Below, piece after piece: positions 1-9,264 of a stretch of 64,000 nt of DNA. The notes beneath the pieces are model-generated. The model ran no database searches. It was not told the DNA's origin and saw nothing but the letters and a program-made list of their open reading frames with translations. Origin of the DNA: Protea cynaroides (taxonomy: Eukaryota; Streptophyta; Magnoliopsida; Proteales; Proteaceae); NCBI GenBank assembly GCA_028583415.1, contig CM053269.1, positions 53,991,007 to 54,055,006 on the forward strand. Reading direction: 5' to 3'. Position 1 is the stretch's first letter, and every line of letters begins with the position of its first letter. Position numbers and translations under genes: made by a program.

Positions 1-236
1 TTGACAAACAAAGCAACTTTGTTCTTCTTTTTTCTGCAAAAGTCATGTCAAATGCTTCCCCCCCCCCCCCTCCCCTCCCCTCCCCTCCCCTCCCCTCTTC
101 CATTTGAATTTTTCTTTGCATTACAATAAACGCTGCCTCCTTTCTTGACTTGGGAGGACAACCCAAGAGCCATTTGTGTAGGAGAGTTGCTTTTGCTGTT
201 TCAATTCATCTTTGTTATAATAATTAAAAAAATTTG

Positions 237-238
<2 letters not shown>

Positions 239-273
<35 letters not shown>
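239..273. repeat. (TC)n microsatellite
   Basis: About 17 uninterrupted TC units. It generates the spurious Arg-Glu or Ser-Leu ORFs around it. Confidence 0.95.
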
Positions 274-276
<3 letters not shown>

Positions 277-1119
277 GAAATTATGCTTCTCTCTGGGCAC
301 TGATGTATATACCAAACTTTGCTTTGGCAAAAGCTGATCGCTTTTCTCAATTTATGTGGTTGGACCTGGTAGATTTTGTAAACCCTATGCAAACCATCAG
401 CTGGTTTGAAGATGAGTCATGCTTAATGTTCACAATCAGCAGTGGATTCTGTTGAACTTGATTACTTGGTTGATGTATCTGTATCGTAGTGGAAAAGGAT
501 CACCTCTTCCTGGCGGATGCCTCTTTGATTGGGTTGTTAGAAACCACTGCAAAATCAACCAGGACGACTTCAAATTGATTTCAAAACCATATGGTTATGG
601 GTGCTTCTTTGTCATCTGTTCATGACTACCACCAGGGCATAGGATCCTGATTGATGTGGAGCATCATCGCTGTGATCTGGATAAGCATTGATCAGCTTCC
701 TAGTGTAAATTATATTTGACTCTTCTCAGTGTTCATCAAGGATATCTCAGTGAGGGGGTGACCTCGGATGCCAGTATCCTCTCCATCCCATAAATGTGAT
801 GGTGGTAGGGGGATCGGCCGGGTTTATCGTACTTCGATCGGGTATGTGGGTCCTGCACTCGTTTTTTGTCTTCACCGATTAGATTTTCTTAACTCAGTGC
901 ACCAGGATGATTAGAGGGAAACCACTCTTACATTATGGGATGTTCTATGGCCTCTGGAGAGGAAATGTACTAGGAATATACTGTTTCAGGATGATTTCAG
1001 GATGAACACTGTTGACTTGATAAGGCCATGTAGGGTTTCTTATGTTTTCCTAGATTTGGATCCTTCGTATTATTCCTATTCTTCCATGTTTCGGTGGTGG
1101 TCTATGAAATGAACTAGGA

Positions 1120-1123
<4 letters not shown>

Positions 1124-1159
<36 letters not shown>
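1124..1159. repeat. (CT)n microsatellite
   Basis: About 18 CT units without interruption. Confidence 0.95.
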
Positions 1160-1163
<4 letters not shown>

Positions 1164-1534
1164 ACTTCATGATTCTAGGTGGTTTACATGATCTGAGGTT
1201 ATATGCAGAGGGTGCATCACCTAATTTATTTTTGTATTTGACCAACTCGAATAAGACTTAAACTTGATAATGTAGCTAGGTGACCATGTGATGTGGTCTA
1301 CCTTTCCATAAAATTTGAGCTGCCACCTGTAGATATTTGATTTAAGGTGATGAGATAAAAAAAAAAAATTGCAAGGAGAAATGCAACATATTAATATATA
1401 ATATGTAGTGTATCATTAACCCCACATGTCCACACACCAATAGTTGCATTAAATTCTTTACTTGAAAAAAATAAAAGCAAAAATCAAACGAAACCACAAA
1501 GGAGATTTAAGTAGCAATAAGCAGATCAAGGGTG

Positions 1535-2770
1535 TCAATGCTTCCGAAGAGCCAAAGCTGACATGGCCACCAGCAACATGAAGATGACCGCTGCAACGAA
1601 AGACGCCACTACAGCCCCACTGGTTTGATCACAGAAGCTATTGAACTGTCGACAAATGGGAAGCCAATTTGCGTTTGGATTCCCATCATGAGCTATGTAC
1701 ACAATCGCAGCTGCCGCTGCACCACTGGCAGAAGTGATAGCAACCATTGTCTTCAATACCCAAACAAGAAAGAAAGATTGATTTCATGTTACTAACTCCA
1801 TGGAAGACAACCAAATATTATCTGATCAAATACGTTTCTATCATGATTCACAGGCTATTGGAGCAGCGAGCTTACTGTGTCAAGGATGAGTAAGAGGAGC
1901 CTTGGGCCTGCTGCATTTGCCCTAACAATGGTGACAATGGAGAAAGGCAGGGAGAGGACAAGGTACCCGGTGGCTACAGCATTTGCGACAACGAAAAACC
2001 TGCATATATATAATACTGTCACAAACCCTAATATACAATCAAAAAGCTCTAGAACCAGTCATACACGTGTCTGACTGCTCGGTTCAGCCAAGTTTCAAGT
2101 ACTCGAAATCAGGAAGTGATCGGCCCCAGCCGGTTCTGGTCCAATTCCGAGTTTGATCGGGGTGGATCGGCCCCTAAAATCTTTAGAACCGGTCATACAA
2201 GTGTGAAAACCATCCTAAATCCGTGCTGACACAAGGCTAACTCGAGATTAGTCTAACTGAGCTGATCTCGATCCCTAAAACCATGGGTTCAGGCAAGGTT
2301 CTAAATTCAGGTATCGGCCATCTCCAAAACCGATCTGATCCGGATTTGTGTACGGATTCAATGGGAAATTGGCACGCCGATACTGTATTGAATAATATTA
2401 AAATAGAATTAGATCAGAGATTGAACAGATCTAAAACCGATATGAATCAAAATACGTACGTGAAAGGGGGGAAATCGCTAAAGGTGGCTCGGAATTGGAA
2501 TGAGTTAGTGAAGAAGGGGAGAGTTTGATTAGCCGTTGCCATTGCAATAGCGCCGGTAAGAGTAGCTGCAATAGCAACGAGTCTTATAAGGAAATCGAAG
2601 ACAGCAATCCCCTTCTTCCATCCTCCTTTTGTGTACTTATTAGATTTGACAGACTTGGTAGCCTTTGTGGTGGCAACCACAGGAGCAGCTGCCGGAGCTT
2701 TCCCTTTTGTGTCGACTGTTGTTGCTTCTCCAACGACGATAGTGGTTGCTTCACTTTCACCGGTCTTCAT
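1535..2770 (-). CDS. CASP-type Casparian strip membrane protein (3 exons)
   Basis: Seen: complement of exons 2460-2770, 1876-1999 and 1535-1750. They join in frame (651 nt, 216 aa) with GT-AG introns of 460 and 125 bp. The N-terminus is cytosolic and rich in Ala, Thr and Lys. Then come TM1 with its Arg (FLIRLVAIAATLTG), the first extracellular loop with the CASP signature QTLPFFTNS, and TM2 (exon 2). TM3 carries the conserved Asp (LILDT) and loop 2 has two Cys (PICRQFNSFC). TM4 is followed by a short basic tail. Known: CASPs are four-span plasma-membrane scaffolds that recruit peroxidase and dirigent-type proteins to lignify the endodermal Casparian strip. The loop-1 signature marks true CASPs rather than distant CASP-like members. 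The Met at 2770 is followed by a typical CASP N-terminus and lies about 120 bp below a TATA box. Inference: likely root-endodermis expression. No breaks were seen. Confidence 0.9.
2293..2449 (+). mobile_element. hAT-like MITE remnant inside CASP intron 1
   Basis: About 155 bp of homology to the complete element at 3063-3262 in the same orientation: both start CAAGGTTCTAAAT and share GGTATCGG and CGATATGAATCAA. The homology stops about 10 bp from the splice donor of CASP exon 1 (donor at 2459 on the minus strand). The right terminus is missing. Confidence 0.7.
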
Positions 2771-2885
2771 TTTCGTTAACAGATTTTGTGGAAGAAGAGA
2801 TGAGAGAATGAGATGATGAAAGAGGAAGATTTGGTGGTGATAAGGAAATTGCAGGGTTGTGAGGAAATGTCTTCATGGGTGATGC

Positions 2886-2898
2886 TTTATATATATAG
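2886..2898 (-). promoter_or_regulatory. TATA box of the CASP gene
   Basis: Read on the minus strand this is CTATATATATAAAGC-like, about 120 bp upstream of the CASP start codon, a normal plant spacing with a short leader. Confidence 0.6.
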
Positions 2899-3062
2899 AG
2901 AAAATATTGAATAGAAGAGAGTAGAAGAAAAAGAAATATTATAGTTTTATGGAATGGAGGATTAGGTACTTGTACAAATTGGGTAGCAGGGGGAGTTGTT
3001 ACTAACTTAATCCACTGGTCTTTGCAATTGGTATAGTGAGTTGGTTAGTAATGATTGTGGGG

Positions 3063-3262
3063 CAAGGTTCTAAATCCAGGTATTGGTATCGGTCACGTTC
3101 AAATTTGATCTACTGTGGATCGAATCGATGTATGGATCCAATAGAAAATTGATACATGACCGATATCATATATAATAATATTAAAACAACATTGGATTAG
3201 AGATCTATCAGGTCCAAAATCGATATGAATCAACCAATCTGGTACTGATTACTTGAACTATG
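3063..3262. mobile_element. 200-bp hAT-like MITE (CGATATCG family)
   Basis: Ends are CAAGGTTCTAAAT and, read inward from the right, CATAGTTCAAGTAAT. The flanking 8-mers are TTGTGGGG (3055-3062) and TTATGGGA (3263-3270), which differ by two G/A transitions. A copy lies in CASP intron 1. Confidence 0.65.
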
Positions 3263-3526
3263 TTATGGGATACCCCACAAATAGGGCTCAAGGTTAGTAT
3301 AATTTTTGTTGATTGTGCGAGGTTGTAATTAAAGCAATCAATCATCTGTTTTTTTGGATTTCTATTGGAAGTTAGAACTGGTTTCTTGCCACCCACAAAG
3401 ATGAATGTATCTCTTCATCCACCACTTTTGGTAGTTGGATAGAACTCGTAGAACATTTGGAAAGATAGTTCAAGCATTCATTTATAGTAAAAAGAGTAAT
3501 AATGAGATCTTAATAGTGGGTGAATG

Positions 3527-4531
3527 TTTACCTTTCTCTATTAGGACTTTAGAATCAGCATCCATCTTGCGTCGATTAGGAAAATAAGATGATGAAACTT
3601 TCCTCCTCCATGAAAACAAATTAAATGTTTAATTAGTTTTGTTAAAAATGTAGTTATCCATGTAACAAAGGCCGGAATATGATATTTTTACAAGAAAAAT
3701 CTAAACCATTAAAATTTACAGCATTTTTTATCAAAACCATCTGTTTTTCGATAGAATGAGCAATAATGTTGAAAGTACTAAAACATATGCATGGACATAC
3801 ATAAGATGCATGACAACACAAAAGGGGTATTGAATTGAATTAGACCTTTAAATTTAATATGTATTTACCTTTCTTCCTTAAGACTATAGAGTCAGCATCC
3901 GTCTTGCAACGGTTGGGAAAATAAGATGATGAAGCTTTCCTCCTCCATGAAAACAAATTAAATGTTTAATTAGTTTTGTTAAAAATGTAGTTATCCATGT
4001 AACAAAGGCCGGAATATGATATTTTTACAAGAAAAATCTAAACCATTAAAATTTACAGCATTTTTTATCAAAACCATCTGTTTTTCGATAGAATGAGCAA
4101 TAATGTTGAAAGTACTAAAACATATGCATGGACATACATAAGATGCATGACAACACAAAAGGGGTATTGAATTGAATTAGACCTTTAAATTTAATATGTA
4201 TTTACCTTTCTTCCTTAAGACTATAGAGTCAGCATCCGTCTTGCAACGGTTGGGAAAATAAGATGATGAAGCTTTCCTCCTCCATGAAAACAAATTAAAT
4301 GTTTAATTAGTTTTGTTAAAAATGTAGTTATCCATGTAACAAAGGCCAGAATATGATATTTTCACAAGAAAAATCTAAACCATTAAAATTTACAGCATTT
4401 TTAACATTCTGTTTTTCGAAGAATGCGTAATAATGTTAAAGTTACTAGAACATATGCTTGGACATACATAAGATGAACGCCAACACAAAAGGGGTATTAA
4501 ATTAAATTAGACCTTGAAATTTGATATGTAA
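3527..4531. repeat. 337-bp tandem triplication
   Basis: Three head-to-tail units start at 3527, 3864 and 4201 (period exactly 337 between matching positions). Units 1-2 and 2-3 are nearly identical over most of their length. The last third of unit 3 is diverged and slightly deleted. No coding potential. AT-rich. Confidence 0.9.
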
Positions 4532-4881
4532 TTAATCTAAACTATATATAGTTAGAATCGACACATCATATGCTCACGTGACAAAATAAATGGACTGTGA
4601 TGTTTGGGAGAAAAAAAAAACCCCTTTGTGATAATAATAATTTATTTTATTAAAATAATTAAATCAAAAAATTAAAGAAATTGTAATTTTCAGTGTCAGG
4701 TTCCGGGTTTCTTGTGAGCCATGTTTCAATTTTTAGACACAAGAATATTCAATCCTCTTCATTCTAACCCTAGCCTAAGTCAAAGACTTCATAAGATTCC
4801 ATTACATGGGTAGTAATCTAATGATCCAATTTAATTAATAGAGTGTAAGTACACTTATCATTTTCGTAATTTCGATGTCAT

Positions 4882-4930
4882 GTATGGTGGTAATATTACT
4901 TTACCCAAAAAAAAAAGGTATGGTGATAAT
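4882..4930 (+). mobile_element. retrotransposition scar A (23-bp insert)
   Basis: A 23-bp insert (4895-4917), ending TTTACCC plus an A-run, sits between 13-bp direct repeats GTATGGTGGTAAT (4882-4894) and GTATGGTGATAAT (4918-4930; 12 of 13 match). This is the layout of target-primed reverse transcription with extreme 5' truncation. Confidence 0.7.
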
Positions 4931-4941
4931 GTTATGTACTT

Positions 4942-6144
4942 GGGTAAATTTCTCCCACCTTCTCTTCAGGAATCCTAAAAGGCTATCATTCCCTAACTTG
5001 ATTCATAATGTCTCCTACCTTCCTTGCTTTTGAAAATAATTTTTCCCATTCAATTTGGTGATGACATTCATCATCATCAATATTTTTTGGACTATTATAC
5101 CCTCAGATTGACTTAAAATGGATTTTATCAAAATTATTTAATCAAATTTAATTTTAAAAATATATTAAAATTTTTTTTAAAAAGAAAACGTGATATTTTA
5201 TTTTACTAAATAGATTCAGCGTCCTTACCGTTCATCCTCCACATCACAAAAACTGTAAAACACCTGCAACTCTCCAACACCGTAATTCCACCACCAAAAC
5301 CCCAACCATATCAAATGGCAACCGCGTCCTCAACTACTTATCTAGGATCTTCTCCCTGTTTCCTCGGCCTAAAGCTCCTCTTCAGCAACACATCCTCTTC
5401 TCTTCCTGCTTTGTCCTGTGCCAGATTTCGATCACCTCGCATCACTGCCATCTACACCTCGGCGGAGAAGACCAGGTCATCTCACTTGTATTCTTCCAAT
5501 ATGGCTTCGTGGCACTGCTTTATGAGGTTCTAGGTATTCCAATGGCTTCAACCTCTCAAGATATCAAGGCGGCGTATCAGTGATTGCCGCGTGTCTGTCA
5601 TCCCGATGCCGTTGCGATAGATCGGAAGGGCACATCGGCCAATGAATTCATGAAGATCCACGCCACCTATTCCATGCTCTCTAATCCTCATAAACGTGCC
5701 GATTATTGCTGCGACCTCTTTAGCCGGCAACGGATTTATAGATCTTCATCATCTGCATCTACCTACGCATTGCCATTGGCATCGTCAATGACTGGATTTT
5801 TTGGATATTCTCGCTGAAATTGAGAGACAGATCATGTTTTCTTTTTTTAATTTACTAAATCTCACCTAAATCTATTTATTAGTAAATTAAAATATCACGT
5901 TTTCTTTTCTTAATTTTTTAATATATTTTTTAAATTAAATTTAATTAAACAATTTTAATAAAATCTCTTTTAAATCAATCTGAGGGTATAATAGTCCAAA
6001 AAATATTGGTAATGATGAATGTCATCACCAAATTGAATGGGAGAGATTATTTTCAAAAGCAAGGGAGGTGGGAGACATTATGAGTCAAGTTGGGAGGTGA
6101 TTGCCTTTTAAGATTCCTGGAGAAAAGGTGAGAGAAATTTACCC
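4942..6144 (+). mobile_element. Pack-MULE (Mutator-like element with captured gene)
   Basis: Seen: terminal inverted repeats of about 265 bp (4942-5210 and about 5880-6144) beginning GGGTAAATTTCTC. They are flanked by 9-bp duplications TATGTACTT (4933-4941) and TATATACTT (6145-6153; 8 of 9 match). The interior is a piece of a DnaJ gene and no transposase is present. Known: long inverted repeats, 9-bp duplications and captured host exons define Pack-MULEs. The element depends on a transposase encoded elsewhere. Confidence 0.85.
5315..5817 (+). pseudogene. captured chloroplast DnaJ (J-domain) gene, broken
   Basis: The first 50-60 codons (from ATG 5315) look like a plastid transit peptide, rich in Ser, Thr and Ala. 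The following J-domain is in another frame. It reads YEVLGIP from 5521, then SQDIKAAYQ, a TGA stop (5581-5583), CHPD with the J-domain HPD motif intact, EFMKIHATYSMLSNP and KRADY. Thus there is one frameshift near 5490-5520 and one nonsense codon. The TGA, and the Q before it, fit CpG-type C-to-T and G-to-A decay of Arg codons. It resembles small plastid J-proteins of the DJC23/J11 type. It lies wholly inside the Pack-MULE and is unlikely to be functional. Confidence 0.8.
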
Positions 6145-6440
6145 TATATACTTTATGATGATGATTGAGAGACTCCTCAATGAATGGAGTCTTATACAAA
6201 TTTAGAATGAAAATCATACTTTATGAGTTAGATAAAAAGCCTGAAACTTGCTTAATTAAATTAATTATTCGACAGCTCTTTCAATAGTCTGTTTTCTTTT
6301 TTCCCTTGTTCTCCCTTACATTGATGACTCTCTTTGTTAATTAGGCTCTCTATGTCTATCCTTCTCAGACTCTAAAATGAGGAGACCATCATGCACTAGG
6401 TATGCCCTTTCTATTTTTATCTCTCTACGTATGTTCTTTC

Positions 6441-6494
<54 letters not shown>

Positions 6495-7095
6495 TTGTTA
6501 ATTAAGGCTGACAGCAGGAATCTAACTACCCATTTACCAAGCTTACCCTCCACAACTTCGGAAGTACGTGTAAAAATTGTTTAGGAATAATTCGTAGACA
6601 GTTTTATGCTTCAACCCTTTATACGCATCAGCCCTCCTAGTTATGGGTTGTGGGGACTCAAGGTGGGTGTTCAAGGGGTTCATTTATGGAAAAATATGTT
6701 CTCCTGTCAATTAATCGGTTGAAGATTAGATAGGTTGGGATGCTCGGCACGTATTCAACTTTGATGCATTCTAGTCCATTCAATGTTTGACTGGTAGGCT
6801 GGTTAATAAGAGAGGATTCAATTCCTTCATTTATGGCATCTGATTGTTTCAGGTTTCACATATGACCATGCATATATATGGTTCCGTGAAATTGTCTTTC
6901 AAATTTCATAGGTTCATATAGTAGTTGGATCTCTTCACTTAAGGGCTCAAATTTTGAGTTGGATAACTCAACAATATATTATCAACGATATCTTGGTATT
7001 GTAAAGAGCCAAACATGCCATATCTACTGTCACCCACAAGGATAACACAATCTTGTATCAACAAATTTAAGACAACATGTGAAAAGGAGTGTTTA
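6145..7095. other. intergenic spacer with (TTA)n
   Basis: Nothing coding was recognised. A (TTA)n microsatellite of about 18 units occupies 6441-6494. Confidence 0.6.
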
Positions 7096-7113
7096 AAATA
7101 ATCAGACATCGAA

Positions 7114-7367
7114 CCCCAAGAGGGTAATTGAGTCGGCAAGGAGTCTCTGCCTCAGGAAGCAGAAGGTACTGAGTTTGACTCTTCTTACAGTCTTGGGGCA
7201 ACTCACACGGGGTGTTAAGTGCTCTTTCTTTCCTGCCATGGGAGCAAGTGGAATCGTTCAACCTTAGAATGATTCGGTCCATGCGGTTATGGGGTCAGTA
7301 TAAGCCCGCAGGATTAATCAGGCCAAAGGTATGGATATTCGACGTTAGCAAAAAAAATAAAAGGAAG
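7114..7367 (+). mobile_element. tRNA-derived SINE with 18-bp target duplication
   Basis: A perfect 18-bp direct repeat (AAATAATCAGACATCGAA at 7096-7113 and 7368-7385) brackets a 254-bp body. It has a tRNA-like head: an A-box-like GTAATTGAGTCGG near 7124 and a B-box-like GAGTTTGACTC near 7172. The 3' end is A-rich. I do not recognise the family; it is not Au. The intact duplication implies a recent insertion. Confidence 0.8.
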
Positions 7368-7498
7368 AAATAATCAGACATCGAATAAATTGGGAACTTA
7401 GATGACTTCATATACTAATTGGTTATGTTAACCGGTGACTTAAACTTTTGGTATTGGTTAACTCACCATCTCAATGCTCTAATGCCCACACCGGATAT

Positions 7499-7530
<32 letters not shown>

Positions 7531-7539
7531 ACTCACGTA

Positions 7540-7571
<32 letters not shown>

Positions 7572-7719
7572 AACATACTACAGCCCCAGGTGGCGAAGAG
7601 CCAAAGTTTTTAACCTTGTAAGAAAATGGGATCTTACCAGCTATTGTACCATCATTCAAGTCTATATTCCATCTTTTTATTCATATTTCACCTGACCTAG
7701 CAAATGAATTGACCCTGAT

Positions 7720-7953
7720 GCTTCGTTTGTTTTGACGTAAAATTTTATCGAAAAATGTTATGTATAATATTTTATTAGTAAAAAAAAATCACTGTTTATT
7801 TTTAGTAGGTAAAAGAAATATGAATATCTTTTTCCCTTTCCCTTAGAGATCATTGTATTTTACCTCTTAGAAACAAATATTAAAAAACAATTGACACATA
7901 AAATAATACACATAAAATTATACAGTAAAATTTTACATCTAAACAAACAGAGC
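7720..7953. mobile_element. MITE with CGTTTGTTT...GTAAAATTTTA inverted ends
   Basis: The ends are inverted copies of a GCTYYGTTTGTTTKGAYGTAAAAT-type sequence. The same ends delimit 29106-29318. No clear target duplication. Non-coding, AT-rich. Confidence 0.6.
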
Positions 7954-7960
7954 CTAAAGA

Positions 7961-8015
7961 AAACTTAAATCTTTTGTTTTTTTGTTTTTTGGGTAAATAA
8001 AGCAAACTTAAATCT
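7961..8015 (-). mobile_element. retrotransposition scar C (31-bp insert)
   Basis: A 31-bp insert (7973-8003), reading on the minus strand as TTTACCC plus interrupted poly(A), lies between perfect 12-bp repeats AAACTTAAATCT (7961-7972 and 8004-8015). Confidence 0.75.
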
Positions 8016-8171
8016 ACTCCTATACAGATGTGAGGCTGCAAGGCACTAGAGTGGCTTTATTCCAAAAGGGTACCAAAAGTAGCTAGCTTAGTTCAAGACA
8101 TTGGTTCAAAACTGGATGGACTAGCTCGTCCACTCTATTTAATCAGAGCAGCCACCTTCATGACTATGGTT

Positions 8172-8981
8172 TTCGTGTCATTTATAGGTTTAATGAAACT
8201 TAATAATGAGAAGATGAAAGGGGGTTAGAACTATAATAGCGGTTATGTTCCACTATTATCTAATCATGCTTGGATTTTTATCCACTTCAACAATAACCCT
8301 GTAATGCTTTATCTCAAAATAATAATGCATGTAATAATAAATACTTTAAATTATTGGAGAATGTAAAAACCTATTCTAAAAGAGATTTTCTTATTGGACA
8401 ATTCATGAGACAATTCATGAGACGTCAAATGATTTGATATCTTATTTTATACACTTGCTTTTTAGTAAGGGTAATTCTTGTCATTCATATGTCTATTTGA
8501 AAATTATATAATGAAGAATCACCTTCAAAAAAATATAAAAAATCTATTTTACCATTCGACTTAAAGAATTTTTGAAAATAATTCGTGTCATTTATAGGTT
8601 TAATGAAACTTAATAATGAGAAGATGAAAGGGGGTTAGAACTATAATGGCGGTTATGTTCCACTATTATCTAATCATGCTTGGATTTTTATCCACTTCAA
8701 CAATAACCCTGTAATGCTTTATCTCAAAATAATAATGCATGTAATAATAAATACTTTAAATTATTGGAGAATGTAAAGACCTATTCTAAAAGAGATTTTC
8801 TTATTGGACAATTCATGAGACGTCAAATGATTTGATATCTTATTTTATACACTTGTTTTTTAGTAAGGGTAATTCTTGTCATTCATATGTCTATTTGAAA
8901 ATTATATAATGAAGAATCACCTTCAAAAAAATATAAAAAATCTATTTTACTATTTGACTTAAAGAATTTTTGAAAATAAGA
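8172..8981. repeat. about 410-bp tandem duplication
   Basis: Two head-to-tail copies start at 8172 and 8582 and differ by a few substitutions. Copy 1 has an extra 12-bp internal repeat (ATTCATGAGACA-like). Non-coding; no family recognised. Confidence 0.9.
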
Positions 8982-9264
8982 TTGAACGAAGATGTGACCT
9001 TCCAAGTGCACATTTAGAAGTATCATTTAGACACTCCCTTCTAAAAATATATAATTGTTGTAAGAGATAAGACAAAATAGGTGACAAATAACTTAGTATT
9101 CCTCATGTGTACTATATCAAAAATGGAATGGTCGTCACTTTACATATCATAAAAGAAGTGATAAAGGTATAGAATTAGAAAAGTTGTTGCCTCAATGCTT
9201 GTTTTTTTCTTTTTTCTTTTGGGTGGGAGGTGATGTTAAATGTTTTTCATACATCATATAATTA

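Larger units (their letters stand above)
1..1534. other. intergenic, no gene recognised
   Basis: No convincing exon was found on either strand. Short ORFs here come mostly from microsatellites. The stretch holds a C-run followed by (TCCCC)n at about 58-95, (TC)n at 239-273 and (CT)n at 1124-1159. The sequence at 400-1100 has a mixed composition that could be the 3' UTR or a decayed exon of an upstream gene, but I see no domain. Confidence 0.5.

Noticed and set aside
121..455. Overlapping ORFs on both strands rich in Arg-Glu or Ser-Leu
   Set aside because: They are translations of the (TC)n microsatellite, with no homology or codon bias.
3527..4531. Repeat array considered as a CRISPR or regulatory array
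   Set aside because: Units are 337 bp with no short repeat/spacer structure; it is a plain tandem triplication in a plant genome.
7114..7367. Possible tRNA gene
   Set aside because: Only A- and B-box-like words are present, with no cloverleaf, and the 18-bp duplications and A-rich tail show a SINE.
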